64,000 bases of DNA. Origin: VFMC01 sp963791635. GTDB taxonomy: Bacteria > Actinomycetota > Acidimicrobiia > Acidimicrobiales > Ilumatobacteraceae. The first letter of the stretch is position 1; each line of letters opens with the position of its first letter. Positions 7,676 through 19,279 of this stretch are shown here, one piece after another. The stretch is from NCBI GenBank assembly GCA_963791635.1, contig CAWBTC010000005.1, positions 434,001-498,000 on the forward strand, in the 5' to 3' direction. The notes beneath the pieces are model-generated. The model worked only from the letters and a program-made list of their open reading frames with translations. It did no database searches and was not told the DNA's origin. Made by a program: the position numbers and the translations under genes.

Positions 7676-8202
7676 TCGCCGGTGACGCCGTCGATCGCTT
7701 CGCGTAGGAAGTCGGCGTGGCCGCAGTGGCGGGCGTACTCCTCGATCATGTGGATCAGGATCCACCGCATCGAGATCTCGCCGCGGCTGCCCGACGTGGA
7801 GGACGCGATCGCATCGAGATCGGGCGCAGCGGACGTGATCTCGCGTGCCCGAGCGACCTCGCCCGACCACACGTCGACCGCATCGGCCACGGTGTCGTCG
7901 GGACCGTGATGCCAATCGAGATCCGGATCGGTCTCGCTCTCGTAGTTGCCATCGGTGACCTCGGCGGTGAACACACAGCGGAACCACCATCGCTCGACGT
8001 CCGCGAGGTGACGGGTCATCCCGAGGAGGTCCATGTCGCTCGGTGGCAACCGCTGGCGTGCCTGTTCTTCCGTGAGCTCCTCCACCTTGCGGATGAAGAC
8101 GGCGCGGAAGTAGTCGAGGAACTCGGTGAGCATCCGGCCCTCGCTCGCGACGCAGGCGATGTCGGGGAGTTGCGTGGCGCGGGTGTCAGGTGGTTCAGCC
8201 AT
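7672..8202 (-). CDS. DinB family / DUF664 protein
   Basis: 176-residue four-helix-bundle protein of the DinB/DUF664 superfamily, whose members include metal-binding mycothiol-dependent transferases. Histidines in the expected places are TRHLADVERWW near residue 64 and the C-terminal HMIEEYARHCGHADFLREAI, which fit a three-histidine metal site. The ATG at 8202 overlaps the 3' end of the nitroreductase gene by 8 bp, so the two are co-transcribed. The exact reaction is unknown. Confidence 0.82.
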   Translation of the reverse strand: MAEPPDTRATQLPDIACVASEGRMLTEFLDYFRAVFIRKVEELTEEQARQRLPPSDMDLLGMTRHLADVERWWFRCVFTAEVTDGNYESETDPDLDWHHGPDDTVADAVDVWSGEVARAREITSAAPDLDAIASSTSGSRGEISMRWILIHMIEEYARHCGHADFLREAIDGVTGD

Positions 8203-8848
8203 CGAAGGAGTCTCCGTCGAACCGGTCGATCGTGGCGAATGAATTCACCGGATGGCGCTTCAGCCTGGTGTTCTGGTGGGTTGGATACCCGAGGAAGATG
8301 GTGGCCGCGAGCGCGTGGTCGACCGGCAGCCCGAGTCGTGGTGCGATGGCCGGTTCCTCGCGCGACAGGAACGTGGTGAGCACGCCACCGAGACCGTGGT
8401 CCCTGCAGGCGAGCAGGATGCTCCAGCAGAACGGGTAGATCGACGCACCACCGGTGACCGGTGGTCGTTCGAGGTTGCCGTCCATCATCGCGATGCTTCG
8501 CAGGTCGGCGGCAATGGCGAGCACCACGGGAATCGTCTCGATCGCGTCGAGCAGCGCGTTCGGAGCAGGAACTGGCGGGGCGTCGATCGACTTGCCGAAC
8601 GCGAAGGCGGTGACGCCCGTGGCGTTGGCGGCCATGTACTCCTCCCACACGGTGCGCATGAGGTCGCCCATCTCGCGACGGGTGTCGAGGTCGCGCACGA
8701 CCGCCACACGCCAGGGCTGGCGGTTGCCACCGCTCGGAGCAAACCGGGCCGAGTCGAGCACGTCGTGGAGGATCGCGTCGTCGACCGGCTGCTCGGTGAA
8801 TGCACGTACTGCGCCGTTCGTACGCAGGGCGGTGGCGAGGTCGATCAC
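8195..8848 (-). CDS. Nitroreductase family protein
   Basis: 217 residues of the FMN-dependent nitroreductase fold. The N terminus has RAFTEQPVDDAILHDVLDSA, then RFAPSGGNRQPWRVAVV, the flavin-binding start of the family; GLGGVLTTFLSR and LGYP follow toward the C terminus. It probably reduces a nitro, quinone or enone compound with NAD(P)H. The GTG at 8848 is used. It is translationally coupled to the DinB gene downstream and divergent from the six-gene acyl-CoA synthetase/dehydrogenase operon across about 130 bp. Confidence 0.85.
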   Translation of the reverse strand: MIDLATALRTNGAVRAFTEQPVDDAILHDVLDSARFAPSGGNRQPWRVAVVRDLDTRREMGDLMRTVWEEYMAANATGVTAFAFGKSIDAPPVPAPNALLDAIETIPVVLAIAADLRSIAMMDGNLERPPVTGGASIYPFCWSILLACRDHGLGGVLTTFLSREEPAIAPRLGLPVDHALAATIFLGYPTHQNTRLKRHPVNSFATIDRFDGDSFDG

Positions 8849-8978
8849 GGTTCGGACTCTATGTCGGGTGCGCCGGGGACCTTCGGCTCTTGGACCCGAC
8901 TGCGCTCGCGGGCACGATCGAAGTGACGACCAAAGTCAATTCGAACCGACACTCACGTGTCTCCGTCGGGAGGGAACG

Positions 8979-10852
<1,874 letters not shown>

Positions 10853-10856
<4 letters not shown>

Positions 10857-11851
10857 CGACCATCCCGGTGACCGCAGCGGACGTGGAGTTGCTGGAACGG
10901 ATGCTGCTCATCCGACGTTTCGAGGAACGCTGTGCCGAGCTGTACGGGGCGTCGAAGATCCGCGGCTTCATGCACCTCTACATCGGCGAGGAGGCGGTGG
11001 CCGTCGGAGCGAGTGCTGCACTCGAGCCGGACGACAACGCAGTGGCGACCTACCGCGAGCACGGGCATGCGATCGCCCGTGGGGTCTCACCGGAGTCGGT
11101 GATGGCGGAGATGTACGGCAAGGTCGAGGGCTGCAGCAGCGGGCGCGGCGGATCGATGCACCTGTTCGATGTCGGGCACCGCTTCTACGGCGGGCACGGC
11201 ATCGTGGCCGGCGGCCTGCCGGTGTCGCTCGGGATCGCGCTCGCCGACTTCCTCCGTGGGGAGCCGAGGGTGACGGCGTGCTTCTTCGGTGAGGGTGCGA
11301 TGGCCGAGGGTGAGTTCCACGAGACGATGAACTTGGCCGGGCTGTGGAAGGTGCCCCTCGTGTTCTGCTGTGAGAACAACCTCTACGCGATGGGCACCGC
11401 GCTGTCCCGCTCGGAGAACGATGTCGATCTGACGGTGAAGGCCGCGTCGTACGGCATGCCGTCGTGGTCGGTCGACGGCATGGACGTGCTGGCCGTGCGC
11501 GAGGCGATGCGGCGAGCGACAGCGGTAGCTCGCTCGGGTGGCGGGCCGGTGTTCCTCGAGTTGCGCACCTATCGGTTCCGGGCGCACTCGATGTACGACC
11601 CTGAGCTGTACCGCTCGAAGGACGAGGTGTCCGAGTGGCGCGAGCGCGATCCGATCGACCTCTTCACCACCCGGCTCCGAGATGCCGGCCTCCTTGACGA
11701 CGACGCGTTGGACGCACTGGAGGCGACGGTGCAAGAGCAGGTGGACGACGCGGTCGCATTCGCCGAGGCGGGCACCGATGAGCCGATCGAGCAGCTGACC
11801 CGGCACGTGTACGCCTGGACGGGGGACGAGTCGAAGGAGGGGGCGCGATGA
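10853..11851 (+). CDS. 2-oxoacid dehydrogenase E1 component, alpha subunit
   Basis: 332 residues. It binds thiamine diphosphate and, with E1 beta, decarboxylates a 2-oxo acid and acylates the E2 lipoyl group. The ThDP motif runs from about residue 146 (GEGAMAEGEFHETMNLAGLW) to the closing CCENN. The N terminus (LLIRRFEERCAELYG) and the block SMHLFDVGHRFYGGHGIVA match the PdhA/AcoA group. It overlaps both neighbours by ATGA, so stoichiometric translation is likely. Pyruvate, acetoin or a branched 2-oxo acid are all possible substrates. No E3 gene is in the operon. Confidence 0.93.
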
Positions 11852-12837
11852 CCACGTCAACCACGACGACGTGCCGCGAGGCGATCCGTCAGGCGATCCG
11901 TGAGGCGCTGCTCGCCGACGATCGCGTGTTCATGATGGGCGAGGACATCGGTGCCTACGGCGGCTGCTTCGCAGTGTCGAAGGGTCTGCTCGACGAGTTC
12001 GGTCCCGAGCGCATCCGCGACACCCCGTTGTCGGAATCGGCCTTCGTCGGCGCAGGCATCGGCGCGGCGATCGCCGGCATGCGTCCGATCGTGGAGATCA
12101 TGACCGTGAACTTCAGTCTCCTCGCACTGGATCAGATCCTGAACAACGCGGCGACGCTTCGACACATGTCAGGCGGCCAGATCGGCGTCCCGCTGGTGAT
12201 CCGGATGACCACCGGTGGTGGCCGCCAGCTGGCCGCCCAGCACTCGCACAGCCTCGAGGGCTGGTACGGCCACATCCCGGGCATCAAGGTGCTGGTGCCC
12301 GCAACGGTCGACGACTTCCGGGGCATGTTGCAGCCGGCGCTCGACGACCCCGACCCGGTGCTGATCTTCGAGCATGCGCTGCTCTACAACGCCGAGGGTG
12401 AGTTGTCCGCTGAGCCGCCTCCGCCGATCGAGCGCGCCGTGGTGCGCCGCGCCGGGAGCGACATCACCCTCATCACCTCCGGCGGATCGCTGGCCAAGAC
12501 GTTGGCAGCAGCGGATCAGCTGGCAGCCGGTGGGGTGGAGGCCGAGGTGATCGATCTCCGCTGCCTGCGACCCCTCGACGATGCCACTCTGCTCGACAGC
12601 GTCTGTCGCACGCATCGCGCCGTCGTGGTGGACGAGGGATGGCGCACGGGCAGCATCGCCGCCGAGATCATCGCCCGCATCACCGAGGCGGCCTTCTTCG
12701 AGCTCGACTCGCCAGTGGCGCGGGTGTGCAGCGCAGAGGTGCCGATGCCGTACGCGAAGCACCTCGAGGACGCTGCGCTGCCGAGCGCAGCCGGGATCGT
12801 CGCCATGGTGGGAGAGGTGCTGGCGACCCATGCCTGA
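11848..12837 (+). CDS. 2-oxoacid dehydrogenase E1 component, beta subunit
   Basis: 329 residues of the transketolase-like E1 beta family. The opening CREAIRQAIREALLADDRVF and MGEDIGAYGGCFAVSKGLLDEFG are characteristic, as is SESAFVGAGIGAAIAGMRP. The C-terminal half contains the transketolase C domain (ERAVVRRAGSDITLITSGGS). It forms the heterotetramer with the preceding alpha subunit. The start overlaps the alpha stop by ATGA, and its own stop overlaps the E2 start by 8 bp. Confidence 0.93.
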   Translation: MTTSTTTTCREAIRQAIREALLADDRVFMMGEDIGAYGGCFAVSKGLLDEFGPERIRDTPLSESAFVGAGIGAAIAGMRPIVEIMTVNFSLLALDQILNNAATLRHMSGGQIGVPLVIRMTTGGGRQLAAQHSHSLEGWYGHIPGIKVLVPATVDDFRGMLQPALDDPDPVLIFEHALLYNAEGELSAEPPPPIERAVVRRAGSDITLITSGGSLAKTLAAADQLAAGGVEAEVIDLRCLRPLDDATLLDSVCRTHRAVVVDEGWRTGSIAAEIIARITEAAFFELDSPVARVCSAEVPMPYAKHLEDAALPSAAGIVAMVGEVLATHA

Positions 12838-14230
12838 CAGCGACCGTTCCGAGCAGCTCGTCGCATTTGCGATGCCGTCCCTCGGCGCGGACATGGACGA
12901 AGGCACGATCGTCGAGTGGCGCGTGGCGGCGGGGAGCCAGGTGCACCGCGGCGACGTGGTGGCCGTGGTGGAGACGGACAAGAGCGACCTCGACGTGGAG
13001 GTGTTCGTCGACGGCACCGTGCACGAGCTCGTCGTGCCGCCTGGCATCCGTGTGCCGGTGGGCACCGTGCTCGCGACGATCGACGCTGGCCCGGCCCCGC
13101 GTCGCGGCCGGCATCGCGTCTCCACGACCGAGACCACTCCGGTCGGCTCGCGCGCGCCGACCATCGCGAGCGAGCCGGGGGTTGCGCACGAGCACCCAGC
13201 CGCTGCAGTGCAGTCGCCGGTGCTCCGTCACCTCGCGGACCGGCTCCACGTCGACGCGGCACACCTCGCAGGGACCGGTCCCGGAGGGCGGGTCACGCGC
13301 GACGACATCGAGCATGCTGCGGAGCGACCGCGCGACCGGGTTGCCCAGGGGTCGGCCGGCCAGACCGTGGTGGAGCGGCGCGGTCGAATCAGCCCGCGTG
13401 CGCGGCGCCTGGGAGCACACAGCGGGATCGATGTCGAGGCACTCGGTGTGGACGGTCGAGTCGTCACCGGTGACATGGTGCTGCGCGAAGCGGAGCGGGT
13501 CGCGGTGCAGGCTGCGTCGAGCACGGTTCCCTCGCCGGATGCTCCCGCGACCGGAGAACGCCCGACCGGTGCTGGTTCGATGCGGACTGCGATCGCCCGG
13601 CAGATGCTGAAGGCATGGCAGGAGATCCCACACTTCCAGGTGGGCAGCACGATCGAGCTGTCGCGGCCGCTCGGTGCCCTCGCCGCCCTCAACGAGACCC
13701 GGACGGCCGCTGACCGCGTCCTGCCCGCCGCCTTGTTCGTGTGTGCTGCGGCACGCGCTGCGGCCCAGGTGCCGGGTGTGAACGGGTGGTGGCGCGACGG
13801 TGTGTTCGAACCCGCTGCCGACGTGCACGTCGGCGTGGTGATCGCTCTTCGGCGAGGCGGGTTGCTGGTGCCTGTCGTGCACAACGCCGATCAGAAGGAT
13901 CTCGACACCGTGATGACCGAGTTCCGCGAACTCGTGACCCGCGCCCGCGCTGGCCGGCTCCGTGCGTCGGAGATGGGTGGTGCGACGTTCACGCTCACCC
14001 AGCTCGGCGAAGGCGAGGTCGACACCGTCGTCCCGATCATCCATCCGCCCCAGGTGGCGATCCTCGGCCTCGGCGCCGTGCGCGACGCACCCTGGGTCGA
14101 TCATGGCGAGCTCGTCGTGCGGCCGGTGGTGCGAGCCACGCTCGCCGCCGACCACCGAGCGGTCGACGGCCGGATCGGATCGTCGTTCCTCGTCGCCCTT
14201 GACCATCACCTGCAGGAGGTGTGCACATGA
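12830..14230 (+). CDS. Dihydrolipoamide acyltransferase E2 with two subunit-binding domains
   Basis: 466 residues. Domain order: a single lipoyl domain (about 10-85, lipoyl lysine K51 in VETDKSDLDVE); a first peripheral subunit-binding domain (about 129-163, SPVLRHLADRL to GTGPGGRVTRDDI); a second (about 187-222, ISPRARRLGAHSGIDVEALG to GRVVTGDMV); then the catalytic domain with DHRAVDG (H442, D446). Most E2 proteins have only one such binding domain. The start at 12830 overlaps E1 beta by 8 bp; the end overlaps the acyl carrier protein start. It accepts the acyl group from E1 and passes it to CoA, or possibly to the carrier protein encoded next. Confidence 0.92.
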   Translation: MPDSDRSEQLVAFAMPSLGADMDEGTIVEWRVAAGSQVHRGDVVAVVETDKSDLDVEVFVDGTVHELVVPPGIRVPVGTVLATIDAGPAPRRGRHRVSTTETTPVGSRAPTIASEPGVAHEHPAAAVQSPVLRHLADRLHVDAAHLAGTGPGGRVTRDDIEHAAERPRDRVAQGSAGQTVVERRGRISPRARRLGAHSGIDVEALGVDGRVVTGDMVLREAERVAVQAASSTVPSPDAPATGERPTGAGSMRTAIARQMLKAWQEIPHFQVGSTIELSRPLGALAALNETRTAADRVLPAALFVCAAARAAAQVPGVNGWWRDGVFEPAADVHVGVVIALRRGGLLVPVVHNADQKDLDTVMTEFRELVTRARAGRLRASEMGGATFTLTQLGEGEVDTVVPIIHPPQVAILGLGAVRDAPWVDHGELVVRPVVRATLAADHRAVDGRIGSSFLVALDHHLQEVCT

Positions 14231-14502
14231 CCACGCTCGATCCACGCCCGACCTTCGACCCGCATCGCCACGTCGTTGCAGCATTGGAGGAGGTCGCCCC
14301 CGACGTCGACCCCGACGACATCGACGCCGACTTCCACGACGTCCTCGGACTCGACTCGATGGACACCTTGAACCTCGCGGCAGCGCTCGGCCGCACCACC
14401 GGGATCGACATCCCAGAGAGCGACTTCCCCGAGCTGCGCACGATCCGCGGGCTCGAGGCGTATCTCGCCCGCCGGCATGAACGGCGCGAGCAGGAGGAAT
14501 GA
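14227..14502 (+). CDS. Acyl carrier protein
   Basis: 91 residues, very acidic, with the phosphopantetheine attachment serine S44 in GLDSMD and the usual helix II/III pattern after it (GIDIPESDFPEL, then RTIRGLEAYLA). The start overlaps the E2 stop (ATGA at 14227-14230) and its stop overlaps a possible next start, so it belongs to the dehydrogenase operon rather than a fatty-acid synthase cluster. This makes it a candidate acceptor of the acyl group made by E1/E2. Which acyl chain it carries is not shown by the sequence. Confidence 0.88.
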   Translation: MTTLDPRPTFDPHRHVVAALEEVAPDVDPDDIDADFHDVLGLDSMDTLNLAAALGRTTGIDIPESDFPELRTIRGLEAYLARRHERREQEE

Positions 14503-14504
14503 CC

Positions 14505-16767
14505 ATGAACATCATCTCGTGGTTCGCCGACATCGGTCTGGCCGACGCGCCGACCGTCGGCGGCAAGGGAGCCAACCTCGGCGAGCTCGTGCAGGCGGGT
14601 CTCCCGGTGCCGCCAGGGTTCGTCGTCACCGCCGATGCGTACCTCTCGTCGATGGATGCCGCAGGTGTGCGAGCCGAGCTCGCGGGCGCACCTGAGCTCG
14701 GCGGTGGCACGGATGCGACGGCCGTGGCCGCGGCCGATGCCGCGCACCGTCGGGAACTGGTGGTCGCGGGTGGCATGTCCTGCGAAGTGCGCAAGGCGGT
14801 GGTCGCTGCCTACGACGAGCTGTGTCGGCGCACCGGCGTCGATGACGTGGCAGTGGCCGTGCGCTCGTCGGCCACGGCCGAGGACGCTGGCGACACGTCG
14901 TTCGCCGGGATGCACGAGACGTTCACGAACGTGCGCGGCCGTGACGCGGTGTGCGCGCGGGTGGTGGACTGCTGGCGATCGGGCTTCCAGGACCGGGCCT
15001 TCACGTATCGCGCGATGCAGCGGGTGGACACCGAGCCGGCGATCGCGGTGGTCGTGCAGCGGATGGCACCGGCCGACGCGTTCAGGTGTGATGTTCACCG
15101 CCGACCCGGCCACCGGCGATCGCAACCGTCTGGTGGTCGAGGCGGCGTTCGGCCAAGGCGAGGTGGTGGTGGGCGGCCAGGTGGAACCCGACACGTATGT
15201 GGTGCGGCGCGAACCGCTCGCGGTGGTGGAGGCACGCATCGGCGTGAAGTCCCATGCGATCGTGTGTGGGCCCGACGGTGACGATCTGCGCGTCGAGCTC
15301 GATCCTGCCGAGGGTGGCCGACGCGTGCTCACCGACGACGAGCTGCTCGAGCTGGCCCGACTGGGCATGCTGGCCGAAGCCCACTACGGCAAGCCGCAGG
15401 ACATGGAATGGGTGATCGACGTAGCCGGCGCCCGCTCCGTGGTGCAGTCGCGACCGATCACCACACTCGGCGAGCGCACAGGTGAGGAGCTGGTCCGCGG
15501 ACTCGGCGCGTCGCCGGGGCTCGCTCACGGTGCGGCTCGGTTGCTCCGCGACCCCTCGGAGGGTGCAGCGCTGGTCGACGGCGAGGTGCTCGTTGCCCCG
15601 ATGACGAATCCCGACTGGTTGCCCACGCTGCGCCGAGCGGCCGCGGTGGTGACCGATGGTGGTGGGATCACCTGTCACGCGGCCATCGTGAGTCGCGAGC
15701 TCGGAATCCCGTGCGTCGTGGCGGCACGGACCGCAACGACAGCGATCCGCACCGGTGACGTGATCACCGTCGACGGCACGCGGGGCGTGGTGAGACGGGG
15801 AGTGGTGGAGACCGCAGCGCCGCCGATCGTGGTGCGCGAGGGCGGCGCAACGGGAGAGGCCTGGGAGCCGCTCGCGACGAGCCTCTACGTGAACCTTGCC
15901 ACGGTCGCGAACGCGGAGGCGATCGCCGCCGGACCCGTCGACGGCGTCGGGCTGTTGCGTGCTGAGTTCTTGTTGACCGAGGCGTTGGAAGGCCGTCATC
16001 CGCGAGCCGTCGTGGCCGACGGTGGTGGTGAGGCATTCGTGTCGCGCATGGCCGACTCGGTGCTGCAGATCGCCCGGCCGTTCGCGCCACGGCCCGTGGT
16101 GTACCGCACGATCGACTTCCGCTCGAACGAGTTCGCGGGTCTGGAAGGCGGTGCCAGCTTCGAGCCCACGGAGAACAACCCGATGATCGGCTACCGCGGC
16201 TGCTACCGCTATGTGCGCGAACCCGACCTGTTCGATCTCGAGCTGCAGATGTTGGCGCGCGTCCGCGAGGAGTGTCCGAACGTGGTGCTGATGATCCCGT
16301 TCGTGCGCACCTCGTGGGAGCTGGAACGATGCCTCGAGCTCGTGGACGCCAGCCCGCTCGGGAGCCAACGCGGGCTCACGCGGTGGGTGATGGCCGAGGT
16401 GCCGTCGGTGGTGTATCGCATCCCCGACTACGCCCGGCTCGGCATCGATGGAGTGTCGATCGGTTCGAACGACCTCACCCAGCTGATGCTCGGCGTGGAC
16501 CGCGACAGCGAGATCTGCCGTGAGCTGTTCGACGAGTCCGATGCCGCCGTGCTCGATGCGATCGAGCAGATCATCCGTCGGGCCCACGCGTGCGGCCTGA
16601 CTGCCTCGTTGTGCGGTCAGGCGCCGTCGAACCGCCCAGCATTCGCCGAGCACCTGGTGCGCTTCGGGATCGACTCGGTCTCGGTCACGCCCGATTCGGT
16701 GGCTGCTGCTCGCCGCGTGCTCGCCACGGCCGAACGGCGGCTGCTCCTCGGAGCAGCCCGAAGCTGA
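14505..16767 (+). pseudogene. ppsA: PEP synthase / pyruvate phosphate dikinase-like, one-base frameshift
   Basis: Removing one T at 15081-15082 gives a continuous 753-residue enzyme, close to the usual PEP synthase length. Before the break the frame reads RMAPADA; after it, SGVMFTADPATGDRN, the expected continuation. Domains: ATP-grasp with VGGKGANLGELVQAGLPVPP at the N terminus; phosphohistidine domain with TDGGGITCHAAIVSRELGIP (H about 391); PEP/pyruvate barrel with GSNDLTQLMLGVDRD and the acid/base cysteine in SLCGQAPSN. The ATG at 14505 has AGGAGG seven bases upstream; an ATG at 14499 overlaps the ACP stop but is too close to that site. It would interconvert pyruvate and PEP or a related 2-oxo acid. 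The shift may be a sequence error. Confidence 0.85.
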
Positions 16768-16769
16768 TC

Positions 16770-16818
16770 GTTCTGGTCGCGTGCAGCGGCGACAACAGCT
16801 GCTGCACACGACCAGAAC
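16770..16818. terminator. Large bidirectional hairpin between ppsA and aconitase
   Basis: A 21-bp stem (16770-16790 with 16798-16818) begins GTTCTGGTCG and ends CGACCAGAAC, with one C-A mismatch, one G-U pair and a 7-nt loop. It lies in the 66-bp gap between two convergent stop codons. There is no T-run, so it probably stops or protects both transcripts by structure alone. Confidence 0.65.
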
Positions 16819-16833
16819 CGTCTCCGACGATGT

Positions 16834-19101
16834 TCAGGTGGCCTCGGCAACCTTGCGGCGCACGACATTGAGTGCCGAGCCGGCCAAGAACCACTCGACC
16901 TGTTCCGGGCTGAACGTGTGCACGCCCTCGAAGTCGATCGTGGTGCCGTCGGGCTTCACGATCTGGCAGCGCACGTTCTTGCCGGGCCTGGGTGGGAGAT
17001 CGAGCACGTTGATGCGGTCGTCCTCGCCCACCTGATCGTACGTAGCTGGATCGGCGAAGGTGAGTGGCACCATGCCCTGCTTCTTCAGGTTGGTCTCGTG
17101 GATGCGGGCGAAGCTGCGGGTGATGATCACCACACCGTTGCGGAACCGTGGTTCCATCGCGGCGTGCTCACGCGACGAGCCTTCGCCGTAGTTCCGGTCG
17201 CCGATGGCCACCCACCGGATGCCGGCCTCGCTGTACTTCTTGGCGAGGTTCGGGAAGGTGTCGACGCTGCCGTCGCGCGCATCCTTGCCGTGGCCGGCCT
17301 CGTACTGGTCGCCGAACGCGTTGACCGCACCGAGGAACAGGTTCCCCGAGATGTTCTCGAGGTGACCGCGGTAGGTGAGCCACTTTCCGGCTGCCGAGAT
17401 GTGGTCGGTCGTGCACTTGCCCTTGGCCTTCATCAGCACCGGCAGGCCGAGGTAGTCGTTACCGTCCCACGCCGGGAACGGCTGCAGCAGCTGCAGGCGA
17501 TCACTCGTCGGCGAGACCGCGACGTCCACGCCCGAACCGTCGGCCGGGGGAGCGGTGAAGGTGTTCTCGCCAGGGTCGTACCCGGCATCGGGCAGCACCT
17601 CACCGACCGGTGGATCGAGCAGCACTTCGGTGCCGTCGGGTGCCGTGATCGTGTCGGTGGTGGGATCGAAGTCGAGACGACCGGCGAGCGCGAGCGCCAC
17701 GACGGTGTCGGGGGAGGTGACGAAGCTGAGCGTGTTGGCCGAGCCGTCGTTGCGCTTCGGGAAGTTGCGGTTGTACGAGTTGACGATCGTGTTCGGCTTG
17801 CCGGTCACGCTCGCTGGGCGATCCCACTGGCCGATGCACGGGCCGCACGCATTGGCCAGCACGGTTGCGCCGATCGCTTCGAGATCGGCGATCAGGCCGT
17901 CGCGCTCGATCGTGGCCCGGGTCTGCTCGGAGCCCGGGGTGACGAGCAGCTCGACCTTGGCTGTCAAGCCCCGAGCAGCGGCCTGGCGAGCGATCGAGGC
18001 CGCCCGGGTGATGTCCTCGTACGAGCTGTTGGTGCAACTGCCGATGAGGGTGGAGGAGATCTCGAGCGGCCAGTCGTTGGCGCGGGCCTCCGCACCCACC
18101 GCGGCGCCGACACGATTGGCGCGGTCCGGCGAGTGGGGGCCATTGATGAGCGGCTTCAACTGATCGAGATCGATCTCGACGAGCTGGTCGTACATTGCAC
18201 CCTCGTCGGGGCGGAGGTTGTCGGCGGCTTCGTCGGCCGCATCGGCGATTGCCCGACGACCCGTGGCCTTCAGGTACTGAGCCATGTTCTGGTCGTAGGG
18301 GAACACGCTGCAGGTCGCGCCGATCTCTGCGCCCATGTTGCAGATGGTCGCCTTTCCGGTGGCCGAGATCGAGTCGGCGCCGGGGCCGTGGTACTCGATG
18401 ATCGCGCCGGTGCCGCCTTCGACGGTGAGGACACGGGCAACTTCGAGGATGACGTCTTTCGGGCTGCTCCAGCCACTCAGGGTGCCGGTGAGCTTCACGC
18501 CGATCACCTTCGGCCACCGGACGTTGAAGGGGAAGCCGGTCATCACGTCGACGGCGTCGGCGCCACCGACGCCGATCGCGACCATGCCGAGACCGCCGGC
18601 ATTCGGGGTGTGGCTGTCGGTGCCGATCATCATGCCGCCGGGGAAGGCGTAGTTCTCGAGCACGACCTGGTGGATGATGCCGCTGCCGGGACCCCAGAAG
18701 CCGATGCCGTACTTCGCGCTCACCGAGCGGAGGAAGTCGTACACCTCCTTGTTGGTGTCGACAGCGACGCCGAGGTCGATGCGTGCGCCGACCTTGGCCT
18801 GGATGAGGTGATCGCAGTGCACGGTGGACGGCACCGCGGTGGTTGGCAGGCCGGCGGTCATGAACTGCAGCAGCGCCATCTGCGCGGTGGCGTCCTGCAT
18901 CGCGACACGGTCGGGGTGGAAGTCGTTGTAGGTGCCACCGCGCTCGGCGGGCTCGTTCACGTCGCCGAGGTGGTTGAGGAGGATCTTCTCGGTGAGCGTG
19001 AGCGGACGTCCGAAGCGCTTGCGGCCGACGACCACTCGGTCGGCGAGCGTGGCGTACACGCCCTGGACGAGCTCGATCGGTGTTCCGGCGGTGACGGTCA
19101 T
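16834..19101 (-). CDS. acn: Aconitate hydratase, mitochondrial-like type
   Basis: 755 residues. It isomerises citrate to isocitrate through a [4Fe-4S] cluster. Cluster ligands are C356 (GSCTNSSYED) and C419/C422 (ANACGPCIGQW). The length and the run VPSTVHCDHLIQ resemble the mitochondrial-type enzyme rather than the roughly 900-residue AcnA/IRP type. The swivel domain at the C terminus has GDRNYGEGSSREHAA. The ATG at 19101 follows a GAGGAG site; the longer upstream reading is not supported. It is divergent from a GHMP kinase and convergent with the operon to its left. It acts with the citrate synthase at the left edge. Confidence 0.93.
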   Translation of the reverse strand: MTVTAGTPIELVQGVYATLADRVVVGRKRFGRPLTLTEKILLNHLGDVNEPAERGGTYNDFHPDRVAMQDATAQMALLQFMTAGLPTTAVPSTVHCDHLIQAKVGARIDLGVAVDTNKEVYDFLRSVSAKYGIGFWGPGSGIIHQVVLENYAFPGGMMIGTDSHTPNAGGLGMVAIGVGGADAVDVMTGFPFNVRWPKVIGVKLTGTLSGWSSPKDVILEVARVLTVEGGTGAIIEYHGPGADSISATGKATICNMGAEIGATCSVFPYDQNMAQYLKATGRRAIADAADEAADNLRPDEGAMYDQLVEIDLDQLKPLINGPHSPDRANRVGAAVGAEARANDWPLEISSTLIGSCTNSSYEDITRAASIARQAAARGLTAKVELLVTPGSEQTRATIERDGLIADLEAIGATVLANACGPCIGQWDRPASVTGKPNTIVNSYNRNFPKRNDGSANTLSFVTSPDTVVALALAGRLDFDPTTDTITAPDGTEVLLDPPVGEVLPDAGYDPGENTFTAPPADGSGVDVAVSPTSDRLQLLQPFPAWDGNDYLGLPVLMKAKGKCTTDHISAAGKWLTYRGHLENISGNLFLGAVNAFGDQYEAGHGKDARDGSVDTFPNLAKKYSEAGIRWVAIGDRNYGEGSSREHAAMEPRFRNGVVIITRSFARIHETNLKKQGMVPLTFADPATYDQVGEDDRINVLDLPPRPGKNVRCQIVKPDGTTIDFEGVHTFSPEQVEWFLAGSALNVVRRKVAEAT

Positions 19102-19279
19102 GTTCGCTCCTCTATCCTCATTGGCTCGTCGCGATCGTCGACCGCGACATTCGATCCTGGCCCGGAGTCCCCCGTGCCTCGATCCGATGTAGACAACTCT
19201 AATACAAGTGAACCCTCCCCACAATCATCTCCCTCCTTCACCGGATGCCTCGATCACCAGCCCGCTCCGGTGGCCGCCC

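Noticed and set aside
15060..15100. Programmed ribosomal frameshift in the PEP-synthase gene
   Set aside because: No slippery heptamer, no shine-dalgarno-like stimulator and no downstream structure is evident; four other genes show the same type of single-base insertion.
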